A stretch of 64,000 bases of DNA from Halosimplex halobium (lineage in GTDB: Archaea > Halobacteriota > Halobacteria > Halobacteriales > Haloarculaceae). Shown here piece after piece: positions 25,431-34,549 of this stretch. The notes beneath the pieces are model-generated. The model did no database searches, had not been told where the DNA came from, and saw only the letters and a program-made list of their open reading frames with translations. The stretch's first letter is position 1, and every line of letters starts with the position of its first letter. Location of the stretch: NCBI RefSeq assembly GCF_051414055.1, contig NZ_JBLKNX010000005.1, positions 62,001 to 126,000 on the forward strand, in the 5' to 3' direction. Made by a program: the position numbers and the translations under genes.

Positions 25431-25494
25431 GGTACGACGAGGGTTCGGCCCGGGGAAAAGTCCGACGGGCCGAGACGACCGGGGTCGCGGGCCG

Positions 25495-28400
25495 CTACAG
25501 CTGCAGCCGGCGGACCGTCGTGCCCGAGGCCTCCACGTCGGCGGCGCCGGCGGCGACGATCACCTGGTTCTGGCCGCGTTCGATCCCGACGGTCGTCTCG
25601 AACTCGGTGCCGTCGGGTTCGACGAGGGCGCTGTCGACGGGCGTCTTGACGGCGACGCGCTCGCCGGTCGTCTCGCCGGAGACGACCAGCTGGTCCCCGC
25701 GGAACTCCGTGTTCACGCGGAGCGCGGGGCTGCGGTCGGGCTCCTGGAGTCGTTCCTCTCGGTAGCGCTCGTGGACGACGGCGGGCGTCTCGACGGGCTC
25801 GCCGGCACTGACGCCGTGGGCGAGCCGGACGTACTGGGCCATCGACCACGCCAGCGGCGTCGCCGAGCCGGTCCCCTCGCCGAACGCCCAGTCGTAGTCG
25901 GTGGCGTGCTCGCGGTCCCACACCTGCTCGGCGATCATCCGCCCGGAGTTGGCGAACTCCTGCATCGCCCGCAGGCAGTCCTCCGGGGCCAGGTCGGGGT
26001 CGTCCAGCTGGAGTTCGTACTCACCACGTTCGCCGGTCAGGAGGGGCCACAGCCGGCCCTTGCCCTTGTGTTCGACCGACCACGGTCCGCCCACGTCGCC
26101 GCGCTCGCGTTCGCCGTAGCCGTCCCCGTTGTAGCGGTAGAAGCCGGCCGCGGAGCCGGCGTCGACGCGGATGGTGTCGTCGACCTCGGCGACGGAGTTG
26201 CGGACCACCTCGTCGTCGGCGGGTTTGATGCCGAGCCGCACGAGGTCGAGGAAGCCGCCGTCGATGATGTCACGCTCGTCGAGCGTGGGGCCGGCGTTGG
26301 CGAGCGTCCGGAGGTGGCCGGCCTCGGGGTCGCCGTCGCGGGTCACGCGGACGTAGTAGGGGGTGTTCTCGTGGCGCTCGGTCCCCGTCTCCGTGGCGGT
26401 CCAGCTCTCGACGTTGTTGACCCACTGGTCGGCCAGCGCCGTCCAGACGAGCGCGTCGGCCTCGTGGCCGGTGTCGACCGCGAGCTTGCCCGCGCAGGCC
26501 AGCCCCGCGATCTCGGCGGCGATCGAGGACGGCGAGTAGCCCGACTCCTCCTCCCAGCGCTCCTGGGCGGTCTCGGGGCCGTTGCGTGCGACGTAGTCGG
26601 CCGACCGGCGGACGTGCTCGTAGTCGTAGTCCACATCCGAGAAGTCGAGCCCGCGCTCGGCGAGGTGGTAGGCCATCACCGCCGGGAAGGAGATGTTGTC
26701 CATCTGCTCGCCGCCCCAGCGGGTGATGCCGTTGACGTAGGTGTTCTGCGGGATGAACCCGTCCTCGTCCTGCTGGTACTCGTAGATGTAGGCGAGCTGG
26801 GCGGCGGCCACGTCGAGCTCGCCGACCGCCTCGAAGACGGTGAACACCTGGTACAGATCCCGCGACCAGACGAAGTTGTAGCCGTAGCCCTTCGGCTCGT
26901 CGGCGGAGACAGCCTCGCCCCACGGGACGGACGGAGAGGCGATCGAGGCGCCGGTGTAGGTCTTGTCCTCGACGGCGTAGAGGGTCATCAGCGCGGTCCG
27001 GTACTGGGCCGCCAGGTCGCGGTCGTCGGCGACGGCGTCGGGCAGCGAGCGGTCGGCGAGGAAGTCGGCCCAGGTGCCGGCGTACTCGGCGCTGACCGTC
27101 TCGAACCCGCGGTCGAGCGCGCCGTCGGCCTCGCCGAGCGCGGCGGCGGTGTCGGCGGCGCGAGCGAACCCCAGCGCCAGCTCCGCGTCGACGGCGTCGC
27201 CGGTGCCCAGCCGGCCGACGAGGACGACGCTCTCGTTGTCGACGGCGTCGCGCGGTTCGGGGAGGGCGCCGTCGGTGAACAGCGCCCGTAGCGGCTCGCT
27301 GCCGGCGGCGCCGACGGTCGCCCACTCGAAGCGGTCGCGGGCGGCCATCGCCATCGCGACGGAGTAGCCCTCGCCGTCCTCGTCGACGAGCAGCGGGTCG
27401 GCCGTGTCGCCGGTGTAGGCGGTCGGGTCGCGGGCGACGAGGTGGTGGCCGCCGGGCTCGCCCAGCCGCAGGCCGCGGTCGGCCCGGGCGCTGTTGACCA
27501 GCGCCGTGTCCGCGACGGCGAACACCTCGTAGTCGTTGCCGTCGGCCGCCGAGAAGTCCACGTCGGCCAGCACCGCGTCGTGGTCGGGGTCGGCCGCGTA
27601 CTCGACGGTCAGCTCCCACTCGTGGCCGCGGCCGTCACCCGCCTCGGTGAAGACGTGCCGGAACAGCAGCGCGTCGTCGGCGACCGGCTCGACGCGGCGC
27701 TCGACGGTGTCGTCGCTGACCCGTGACTCGTTGTGGGTCCGGATCGTGTACTCGTCGTCGTCGCGGTCGCTGACCAGGAAGTCGAGCGTGCGGAGGTTCA
27801 TCAGGTCGACCTGCGGGAACCGCACCTCCGTCATCGCGCCCTCGGTGAGCGTGAACCAGACCCGCGAGGGGTCGGCGGCGTCGTGGTCGGCGGCGGTCCC
27901 GACGCCGTACTTCTCGCCGGTCGTCCACCGCATCCGGTCGGTCGGCCCCTCGATATCCGAGGTGCGCGCGGGCAGTGCCGCCTGGGCGTCGAGGAGGGCG
28001 GTCGCGCGCAGCCGGAGCGCGTGCGACCAGCCCAGCGGGGCCGCGCAGTCCAGGTCGCCGTCGTCGAACGCCTGCTCGGCGAGATACCCCGCGTCGGTCG
28101 TCAGCGGGCCGTCCGCGCCGAGCAGTTCGTACAGGTCCGCGGCGCGGTCGAGGTAGGCGTCGCCCGCCCGGCCACGCTCGTTGAGGAGGACGCCCACCTC
28201 GGCGGCGGCGACGGCGCCCATCCCCGTCGTCGCCGACCAGACCTTCTCGCGGTCCTGCTCGGCGGTGCGCCAGTCGTCGCCCTCGTAGCGGACGAGCCCG
28301 GCGACTTCGCTTTCGGGCGGGTTGCGGAAGAGGCCGTCCAGCGTCGTCGCCACGTGGTCGGCCACCCGTTCCAGGCGGTCGTCGGAAAGCGTCGCCTCCG

Positions 28401-30024
28401 GGACGGCGTCGTAGGCGGCGACCGCCTCGGCGAGCGCGAGCGTCGCCGCGTCGAGCCGGCGGTCGGCCTCGCCCCCGGCCAGCCGCATCGGGTAGGCGCC
28501 ACGCTCGGCGTCGTACACGTCGTCGAGGCCGTCGAGCACCGCCTCGGCGGTCGCCAGGGCCCGGTCGCTCAGCTGGCGGTCGACGGGCGCCCGCGCGACC
28601 GCCGCGAACGCCTGGACGTACGTGGCCGCGGTGTGAGTGAACCGGCCGGTGGCGTCCTCCCAGACGTTCTGGCAGGGCTCTGGCAGCCCGTCGTCGACGG
28701 TCCGGGCGAGCGCGTCGACGGCCTCGGCGACCGTCTCGCGGATCGAGACGGTCAGGTCGTCGTCGAGGTCGCGCCGCCGCTCGCGCAAAAGCGTCGCGAG
28801 AAAGGCCGTCACGGAGGCGGTCTGGTCGGCCTGGTACTCGACGGCGTCGTCGGTGCGCTCGACGGTCGCGTTGGCCCACCCGGGCGCGAGCGAGCCGTCG
28901 CTCGCCCACACGCGGTGGGGCCAGGTCCCGTCGGGGAGCTGCGCCTCGCAGTAGAAGTGGGCCGCCCGGTCGACGAGACCGCCGACCGACAGGTCGAGGG
29001 AGTCGCCCGCCGCGAGGACGTGGCGGGCGAGTTCGGCGTCGTCGCGGAACCAGACGTAGCCGTAGCCGCCGGAGTTGGCGTGGAACGGGTCGAACTCGGG
29101 GGCGGCGACCCGCGCGCCGGCCGCCCCTTCGAGCAGGTCCGCCACCCGCAGGTCGGCCCGCACCAGGTCCGACCGTGGCGTCGACTCGGGCACGTCGACG
29201 GTCGTCCGGTCGCGGGCCGCCGCGCGGAGTTCGTCGGCGCTCGCGTGGTCGGTCGCACAGGCGCGCAGGTCCGCCAGCGCCCCGCCCCTGTCTATCTCGC
29301 GGTGGTCGGACAGCTGGGTGACCAGCGTCGTCCGGTTGCTCCGCCCCTCCCGTTCGAGCGGCGCGGTCACGACGAAGTCGCCGGTCATCCGCGTCTGGTC
29401 GTAGGCGCGCTCGCCCTCACCCCGCGGGAAGTCGACCGGGTCGTCGTCGAGGATCTCCGCGAACCGCTCGGGCCGCTGGCCGTGGATCCCGTCGATGCCC
29501 GTCGACGCGGTCAGGTAGTCGTGTTCCGTCCGATGGAAGACCTCCAGGGCGTCCGCGCCCGCGGGGCCGCCCTCGTCGTGGACCAGGGCGCCGACGCCGG
29601 CCTCCTCACCCTCCGGCGCCAGCGTGAGGAAGGCGACGAGGCGGGCCTCGGGCGGGACCGCGCCCCTGAGTTCGACGTGGGTGACGTGGGCCCGGCCCAG
29701 CGTCAGGTCGTACTGGTGGACGGTGAACGAGCCGGCGTCGTACTCGGTCTCGACGAGGCGCGTGTCGCGGTAGTAGTGCTGGCGGATCGTCTCCAGGTCG
29801 GCGAACCAGCGGGTGCCGCGGTCGGTCCGGACCCCCAGCTTCGAGCGGTCGATCCCGTGCAACCCCGAGAGCGGCGCGGAGTAGTCGCGCAGCGACCCGT
29901 TCGGGTCCACGTGGACCAGCCGGTCGCCGTGGCCCGAGAAGGCGCCGGCGACCGTCCTCGTCTCCTCCGGGAAGCGCCCGCCGCGCGAACGCTTGTACTC
30001 GTCGAGCGCCGTCGTCAGCCGCAT
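25495..30024 (-). CDS. Double-module GH15 glucoamylase-type protein, 1509 aa
   Basis: Two GH15 glycoside-hydrolase modules lie in one chain. The first (residues 1 to about 680) has a beta-rich N-terminal part, then GGYGYVWFRDDAELARHV and ADQTASVTAFL, with a candidate acid Glu in CQNVWEDATGRF (about 458) and a base Glu in YLAEQAFDD...PLGWSHAL (about 649). The second (about 695-1400) is glucodextranase-like: YGYNFVWSRDLYQVF, acid Glu in ERWEEESGYSPSS (about 1158), base Glu in GEGTGSATPLAW (about 1382), then a beta domain. No signal peptide is evident, suggesting intracellular glucan or maltooligosaccharide hydrolysis to glucose. It leads the same-strand GH13 gene by 144 bp downstream of it. Confidence 0.9.
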   Translation of the reverse strand: MRLTTALDEYKRSRGGRFPEETRTVAGAFSGHGDRLVHVDPNGSLRDYSAPLSGLHGIDRSKLGVRTDRGTRWFADLETIRQHYYRDTRLVETEYDAGSFTVHQYDLTLGRAHVTHVELRGAVPPEARLVAFLTLAPEGEEAGVGALVHDEGGPAGADALEVFHRTEHDYLTASTGIDGIHGQRPERFAEILDDDPVDFPRGEGERAYDQTRMTGDFVVTAPLEREGRSNRTTLVTQLSDHREIDRGGALADLRACATDHASADELRAAARDRTTVDVPESTPRSDLVRADLRVADLLEGAAGARVAAPEFDPFHANSGGYGYVWFRDDAELARHVLAAGDSLDLSVGGLVDRAAHFYCEAQLPDGTWPHRVWASDGSLAPGWANATVERTDDAVEYQADQTASVTAFLATLLRERRRDLDDDLTVSIRETVAEAVDALARTVDDGLPEPCQNVWEDATGRFTHTAATYVQAFAAVARAPVDRQLSDRALATAEAVLDGLDDVYDAERGAYPMRLAGGEADRRLDAATLALAEAVAAYDAVPEATLSDDRLERVADHVATTLDGLFRNPPESEVAGLVRYEGDDWRTAEQDREKVWSATTGMGAVAAAEVGVLLNERGRAGDAYLDRAADLYELLGADGPLTTDAGYLAEQAFDDGDLDCAAPLGWSHALRLRATALLDAQAALPARTSDIEGPTDRMRWTTGEKYGVGTAADHDAADPSRVWFTLTEGAMTEVRFPQVDLMNLRTLDFLVSDRDDDEYTIRTHNESRVSDDTVERRVEPVADDALLFRHVFTEAGDGRGHEWELTVEYAADPDHDAVLADVDFSAADGNDYEVFAVADTALVNSARADRGLRLGEPGGHHLVARDPTAYTGDTADPLLVDEDGEGYSVAMAMAARDRFEWATVGAAGSEPLRALFTDGALPEPRDAVDNESVVLVGRLGTGDAVDAELALGFARAADTAAALGEADGALDRGFETVSAEYAGTWADFLADRSLPDAVADDRDLAAQYRTALMTLYAVEDKTYTGASIASPSVPWGEAVSADEPKGYGYNFVWSRDLYQVFTVFEAVGELDVAAAQLAYIYEYQQDEDGFIPQNTYVNGITRWGGEQMDNISFPAVMAYHLAERGLDFSDVDYDYEHVRRSADYVARNGPETAQERWEEESGYSPSSIAAEIAGLACAGKLAVDTGHEADALVWTALADQWVNNVESWTATETGTERHENTPYYVRVTRDGDPEAGHLRTLANAGPTLDERDIIDGGFLDLVRLGIKPADDEVVRNSVAEVDDTIRVDAGSAAGFYRYNGDGYGERERGDVGGPWSVEHKGKGRLWPLLTGERGEYELQLDDPDLAPEDCLRAMQEFANSGRMIAEQVWDREHATDYDWAFGEGTGSATPLAWSMAQYVRLAHGVSAGEPVETPAVVHERYREERLQEPDRSPALRVNTEFRGDQLVVSGETTGERVAVKTPVDSALVEPDGTEFETTVGIERGQNQVIVAAGAADVEASGTTVRRLQL

Positions 30025-30168
30025 ACCGTCACCACGCCCGTTCCGTATATAAATCCCGCCTCGGGCGCAGGCATTGCCACGCGTTCACTGGGGGCACGGA
30101 TCGCCGGACTGAAGCGGTCCGACCGAACCGCGGTCGGGTCCTCGGCGGTACGCGAGCGACCACCGGTG

Positions 30169-32217
30169 TCAGCGGCGCGTCTCAGCCGGGTCCGCCGGGA
30201 CGACCGCGACGCTGTCGACCCGGAGTCCGTCGGCCCCGGACTCCCCGACCGGCTCGCCGGTCAGCGCATCTGTTTCGGCCGCCGCGGCGTCGACGGCGAC
30301 CGTCGCCGGCTCCGCGCCGAAGTTCAGGACGACGACCACCGCGTCGGCGTCGTCGGGTTCGCCTGACTCCCGGCGGAACGCGACCACGCGGTCGTCCCAC
30401 CCCTCCCGGACGTCGTAGTCGACCCGGCCGAGCGCGGCGTCGGCCGACAGCGCCGGCCGCTCGCACCGGAGCGCGGCCAGCCGGCGGACGTGCTCGCGCA
30501 GCGACTCGTCGGCGTGGCCCCAGGCGAGGTCGTCGCGCCGGCCGCGCTGGCCGAACTCCTGGCCGGCGTAAACCATCGGCGCGCCGGGGAGGGTAAAGAG
30601 CGCACCGAGCGCCGCCTCGGCCGCCGGGCGGCCGCACTCGACGAGGTACCGCGTCTCGTCGTGGTTCTCGGCGTAGAGCATGAACCCGGCGTGGTCGGGG
30701 AAGCCCGAGCGGGCGCGGTCATCGACGGCGTCGAGGACGGCCTCGGCTGGCTCGCCGTTGCCCACCCGGCGGAGCGCGGCGTAGGTCGTCGAGTCGAAGT
30801 GCATGTCGAACAGCCCCGCCTGGTAGTCGGCGATGTACGGGATGGTCTCGTCGAGCAGCAGGAACTCGCTGTCGCGGGCCTTCAGCCGGTCGTGGACCTC
30901 CCGCCAGAACGAGTCCGGGACTGCCCACGCCATGTCGCAGCGGAAGCCGTCGACCAGCGGCGCCCACTCGTCGACGGCGTCGAGCAGGTGCCGGCGGACC
31001 GGCAGATGCGAGAAGTCGAAGTTGGCGATCAGCTCCCAGTCGAAGTACGTCTCGGGCTCGGCAGGCCCGCGCCACTCGTACCACTCGCGGTACTCGCTCG
31101 ACGGGTCGGCGACGGCCGCCTGGAAGTACGGGTGGGCCCGCGCCGAGTGGTTACAGACCAGGTCGAAGAGGACGCGCATGCCGCGGTCGTGGGCCGCCTC
31201 GACCAGCCGCTCGTAGTCCTCGCGCGTGCCGAGGTCCGCTGCGAGCGCGAAGAAGTCCGTGACGTTGTAGCCGTGGGGCGCGTCGTCGTTCTCGAGTACG
31301 GGCGTCAGCCAGAGCGTGTCGACGCCCAGCCCCTCGATGTACTCCACCCGCTCGCGGATGGCGTCGAAGACCGACTGGTCGTCCGCGTCGGCGCCGCTCT
31401 CCCCCGCGGCACTGCGCTCCCCCGCGTCGCTGTCCTGCCCCGGGAACGTCCGCACGTAGACCTCGTAGATGACCGCGTCCTCGGCCCACGCGGGCGGGTC
31501 GTAGGGTCGATTGACCGCGACTGTTCCATCTTCCTGGCGCCGGATGTCGACCGCGTCGGGGACGCTGTAGCCGTGGCGGCCGACGGCGACGGCGTGGACC
31601 CTGGCGCGGTCGGAGACGGCGTCGAGCGGGACGGTGACAGTCCCGCCCTCGATCCGCACGTCCTCGCGCGCCACGTCGTCGCGGTCGTCCAGCAGGACGG
31701 TTACGTCGAGGTCAGCAGCCGTCTCCGTCCCGTCGGGGTGCGGTTGTGCCTGGGTCTCGACGACGACAGTATCGCCTTCGACCGTCGCCGAGAGCGTGAG
31801 TCGCGGCCGGCCACCGCCGTCCGGGTCGACGGGGGCGTCGGCGTCGTCGTCGGCTCGGTCCGAGCCGTCGTCGGCATCGCCGCTGGTGCCGTCGGCCGCG
31901 GGGGTCGTGTCGTCGTCGGTCGTCGCCGCGTCGCCGGAACGGGCGTAGTCGGGCGCTTCGGCAGGGGCCGCGAGGCCGCCGGGGAACGCCCGGACGGTCA
32001 GTTCGTGACGGCCGTCGGGCGCGTCGAGCGCCAGGACGTAGCGGCCCGGCTCGTCGGGGGTGAAGTACTCGACGGGCTCGTCGCCCAGCGTGGCCGTCGA
32101 ATCGGCGGGCGCGGCCGCGACCGTCCAGGCGTAGGTCGCCGCCGGGTCGGGCTCGCGCGGCGCGAGTTCGACCTCGTCGCCCACGGCCACGAACCGCGGC
32201 GGTCCCGGGTGGTGCAT
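30169..32217 (-). CDS. GH13 alpha-amylase-family glycosidase, 682 aa
   Basis: An N-terminal Ig-like beta domain and an Asp/Thr-rich linker (about residues 95-135) precede a second beta domain and the (beta/alpha)8 barrel. Catalytic residues: nucleophile Asp in GFRCDMAW (about 425), acid/base Glu in LLLDETIP (about 454), and stabilising Asp in ENHDETR (about 518). FDLVCNHSA is conserved region I. No signal peptide is seen. It cleaves alpha-1,4 glucosidic bonds, probably in the cytoplasm with the GH15 protein just downstream on the same strand. A structured repeat element (32333-32611) lies 115 nt upstream in the same orientation. Confidence 0.9.
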   Translation of the reverse strand: MHHPGPPRFVAVGDEVELAPREPDPAATYAWTVAAAPADSTATLGDEPVEYFTPDEPGRYVLALDAPDGRHELTVRAFPGGLAAPAEAPDYARSGDAATTDDDTTPAADGTSGDADDGSDRADDDADAPVDPDGGGRPRLTLSATVEGDTVVVETQAQPHPDGTETAADLDVTVLLDDRDDVAREDVRIEGGTVTVPLDAVSDRARVHAVAVGRHGYSVPDAVDIRRQEDGTVAVNRPYDPPAWAEDAVIYEVYVRTFPGQDSDAGERSAAGESGADADDQSVFDAIRERVEYIEGLGVDTLWLTPVLENDDAPHGYNVTDFFALAADLGTREDYERLVEAAHDRGMRVLFDLVCNHSARAHPYFQAAVADPSSEYREWYEWRGPAEPETYFDWELIANFDFSHLPVRRHLLDAVDEWAPLVDGFRCDMAWAVPDSFWREVHDRLKARDSEFLLLDETIPYIADYQAGLFDMHFDSTTYAALRRVGNGEPAEAVLDAVDDRARSGFPDHAGFMLYAENHDETRYLVECGRPAAEAALGALFTLPGAPMVYAGQEFGQRGRRDDLAWGHADESLREHVRRLAALRCERPALSADAALGRVDYDVREGWDDRVVAFRRESGEPDDADAVVVVLNFGAEPATVAVDAAAAETDALTGEPVGESGADGLRVDSVAVVPADPAETRR

Positions 32218-32332
32218 GCCCCTACCTGCGCGCGTCTCTCCCTTCGGGTTTGCGGTGTGCGCGATTCTGTCGACGATGTCGAGTCTGTCGCGGATCGACG
32301 GTGAACTGGACGACCACACTCGACAGTGAGCG

Positions 32333-32611
32333 CTGAAAGCCCTCGGCCCGCTCGCGGTCGCTGAGCGGGATATCCTCGCGGCCCAGGGGCCGCTTCGGAT
32401 AGTGGCCCGCTCAGGCGACTAAATTGAACGCGAGCGCGCCTCGCCCTTTCAGTCCACCAGGACAGCAACGCAGACCGGCCCGCACAGCAACCGCAGACGG
32501 CCACGAACCTCCCCAGCCGATTCGCTCACTCGCTCCGCTCGCTCTCTCATCCCTCGCGCGGCTACGGTCGCGCGCATGAACGCGCGCTCCAGCGCGCGCC
32601 GACCGCACCGC
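32333..32611 (-). ncRNA. Structured repeat element, candidate ncRNA, copy 1 (minus orientation)
   Basis: Read on the minus strand this 279-nt block matches 46293-46572. Identical blocks include 31 nt at 32428-32458 (GGTGGACTGAAAGGGCGAGG onward), AATCGGCTGGGGAGGT, AGTCGCCTGAGCGGG and CAGCGACCGCGAGCGGGCC. CTGAAAG near the middle pairs with CTTTCAG at the end, CTGAGCGGG with CCCGCTCAG, and TATCC with GGATA enclosing GCGGCCC-CT-GGGCCGC. It fills the 471-bp gap between GH13 and the next gene, ends 115 nt before the GH13 start, and contains no convincing ORF. Confidence 0.6.
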
Positions 32612-32688
32612 AACAGTCCCCACCTGTCTCGAGCGCCAGTTCCACACCGACGCGAACAGTTAAGTCGCTCTCGGCCGGCAATCGAGAC

Positions 32689-33024
32689 ATGAGCGGGGCG
32701 AACGCCGAGGGACCGGTCTCGGTAGATGTCGACATCGAGGACGGGCGGACGACCATCGAAGTGACGGGCCAGCGCCGGGTGGCGACGGTCGTCCGCTCGG
32801 AGTCGGGCGAGCGGATCTACCTCCCGCCGGAGCGGACCGACGAGGAGGAGGAAGCGACGCCCTACCGCCCGGCGGGCGGGGACAGCCCCTACGAGGGCAT
32901 CGCCGACGACAGCCCGTACGGGTCCAGCCGGCGCGCGCCGGCGACGCTCGGCCGCTCGCCGACCGCGAACGGGTTCCGCATCGTCCACCCCGAACCGGTG
33001 ACGGACGTGCGACTGCTGCGCTGA
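32689..33024 (+). CDS. Hypothetical haloarchaeal protein, 111 aa
   Basis: The N-terminal 45 residues form an acidic beta-like segment (VSVDVDIEDGRTTIEVTGQR). The remainder is Pro/Tyr/Asp-rich with DSPYEGIADDSPYGSSRR, where DSPY occurs twice, and ends RIVHPEPVTDVRLLR. No family is recognised. It is divergent from GH13 and converges on the glycosyltransferase gene, 31 bp away. A TTAAG element lies about 28 nt upstream of the ATG, supporting independent expression. Confidence 0.6.
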   Translation: MSGANAEGPVSVDVDIEDGRTTIEVTGQRRVATVVRSESGERIYLPPERTDEEEEATPYRPAGGDSPYEGIADDSPYGSSRRAPATLGRSPTANGFRIVHPEPVTDVRLLR

Positions 33025-33055
33025 ACCGCGACCCGAATCGACCGGCGCGACCGAC

Positions 33056-34108
33056 TCACTCCGCCAGGATATCCTCGTAGAAGGCGACGTGTTCGTCGGC
33101 GACCGTCTCCCAGGTGCGTTCCTCGTACTCCAGCGGCGTGTCGGCGGCCAGGCCCGCGTCGATGCCGTCGGCGATGGAGTCGGAGTCGGGTTCGACCTCG
33201 ATCACGCAGTCGTCGGGGAGGATCTCCGCGGCGCCCGACTCGCTGGCGACGACGCGGGTGCCGACCGACAGCGCCTCGACGATGGTGATCCCGAACGGCT
33301 CGGCCAGCGACGGCGAGACGAACAGATCCGCCGAGGCGTAGTAGTCGCCCAGCTCCGACTCGGGGACGTAGCCGACGAACTCCACCTGGTCCTCGATATC
33401 GAGCAACTCGACGAACTCCTCCAGCTGGTCGGTGAGGTGGCCGGTGCCGCCGAGCACGAGCGTCGCGTCCGGCCGGCGGAGCTTCGAGAGCGCGTAGACG
33501 AGGTGCGAGAGCCCCTTCTGGTGGGTGTGACGGCCGACGAAGAAGAGCATGGGGCCGTCGATGTCGAGTTCGGCCTTCAGGTCGCGGCCGGTGGGCTCGA
33601 CCGACGAGAAGCCGTTGTGGACGACGCGGGCGTCGCCGCCGTACTCGTGGGCGATGTTGCGCCGGACGAGGTCGCTGACGGCGATCAGGTGGTCGGCGCG
33701 GTCGACGATCCGCTGTTCGGTCTCGACCTCCCGGTCGGGCGGCTGGCGGTTCCGGTCGGTCGTCAGCGAGTGGAAGGTGGTCACCCACTCGGCGTCGTGG
33801 GTGGCCTGGGCGCGCGACCCGGGGCCGTAGCCGAACCAGTCGTGGGTGTGGACGATGTCGGCGTCGGCCGCGTAGTCGACGAACTCCCCGGCGAGGCGGT
33901 TGATGCGCGTGCTCACGTCGCCGTCGCCGGTCGGGACGCCGTGAATGTTCTCCCGGCCCTCGGGCGCGTACTCCGCCGGGAGGACGAGGTCGACTTCCAC
34001 GTCGTCGCGCGCGTCGAACCTGTCGACGAGTTCGCCGACGGCCGTGTCGAGCCCGCCGCTGACGTTGGGCGGGAACCCCCAGCCGAGCATGAGTACGCGT
34101 GGCACCAT
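33056..34108 (-). CDS. GT4-type glycosyltransferase (glycogen/starch-synthase-like), 350 aa
   Basis: GT-B fold. The N-terminal VLMLGWGFPPNVSGGLDTAV holds the Gly-rich acceptor loop, IVHTHDWFGYGPG is the conserved His region, and FFVGRHTHQKG starts the second Rossmann domain. The donor-binding SLAEPFGITIVEAL (ExxxxxxxE) is at about residues 270-283. It transfers a sugar from a nucleotide donor. Because it lies among GH15, GH13 and MalQ genes, alpha-glucan synthesis is a reasonable inference, though glycoprotein or lipid glycosylation cannot be excluded. The start was set at 34108 (MVPRVLML). Confidence 0.85.
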   Translation of the reverse strand: MVPRVLMLGWGFPPNVSGGLDTAVGELVDRFDARDDVEVDLVLPAEYAPEGRENIHGVPTGDGDVSTRINRLAGEFVDYAADADIVHTHDWFGYGPGSRAQATHDAEWVTTFHSLTTDRNRQPPDREVETEQRIVDRADHLIAVSDLVRRNIAHEYGGDARVVHNGFSSVEPTGRDLKAELDIDGPMLFFVGRHTHQKGLSHLVYALSKLRRPDATLVLGGTGHLTDQLEEFVELLDIEDQVEFVGYVPESELGDYYASADLFVSPSLAEPFGITIVEALSVGTRVVASESGAAEILPDDCVIEVEPDSDSIADGIDAGLAADTPLEYEERTWETVADEHVAFYEDILAE

Positions 34109-34201
34109 CTGACAGCCCCTTCGGCACACCCCCACTTTACCGGTTCGGCCGCGACACCACTGGCGACTGCACGGACCTCCCCGTCCTGCCGGCGCCCGGG
34201 C

Positions 34202-34324
34202 TCACTCCTCCGGCGAGGCGCCGCAGTCCACGCAGACGTACTCGCTGCCCGTCTTCACGACCGGAGCATCGCAGACGGCACAGTTCAGCCGCTCGTTCCG
34301 GCTCCTGCGCGGGTATCGACTCAT
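34202..34324 (-). CDS. Small CxxC zinc-ribbon protein, 40 aa
   Basis: A 40-codon frame encodes a basic start (MSRYPRRSRNERLN), CAVCDAPVV, then EYVCVDCGASPEE. Cys15/Cys18 and Cys31/Cys34 make a compact zinc ribbon. A TATAAAA box sits 25-31 nt upstream (34349-34355), giving strong support for an expressed leaderless gene despite the small size. Function unknown; such proteins are numerous in haloarchaea. Confidence 0.75.
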   Translation of the reverse strand: MSRYPRRSRNERLNCAVCDAPVVKTGSEYVCVDCGASPEE

Positions 34325-34348
34325 ATCCAACAATACCTCCCGCAATGT

Positions 34349-34355
34349 TATAAAA
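34349..34355 (-). promoter_or_regulatory. TATA box of the 40-aa zinc-ribbon gene
   Basis: Read on the minus strand this is TTTTATA, centred about 28 nt before the ATG at 34324, within an unusually AT-rich patch (34321-34400). The patch also carries AT-rich sequence toward the plus-strand malQ gene, so it may serve as a divergent promoter region. Confidence 0.6.
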
Positions 34356-34549
34356 TTTCACGTTGTTCCGGTTTTGTAGTTTTATGCGTCGATATTCTCG
34401 TCGATATTGCAACGTACGTTCGACTAACTACCTCTCGGTATCGATAGGGAGGAACAGGCGTCCGGATCGAGGCCGCGGCCTCGCAGAGGGGCGCGACGAT
34501 GCCGGTCGCACCCGGACGTTTGAAATCGCCGGGGCGTCAAGCCGGGGCC

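Noticed and set aside
24127..27291. A 1054-codon plus-strand open frame
   Set aside because: It runs through the nitroreductase in another phase, the minisatellite and the antisense of GH15. It has no coherent domain and is explained by low stop-codon frequency.
32411..32504. Peptide reading WTERARRARVQFSRLSG shared by both structured elements
   Set aside because: The similarity follows from the identical DNA blocks and disappears in the variable hairpins, where the frames are not kept in step. No start codon or promoter suggests translation.
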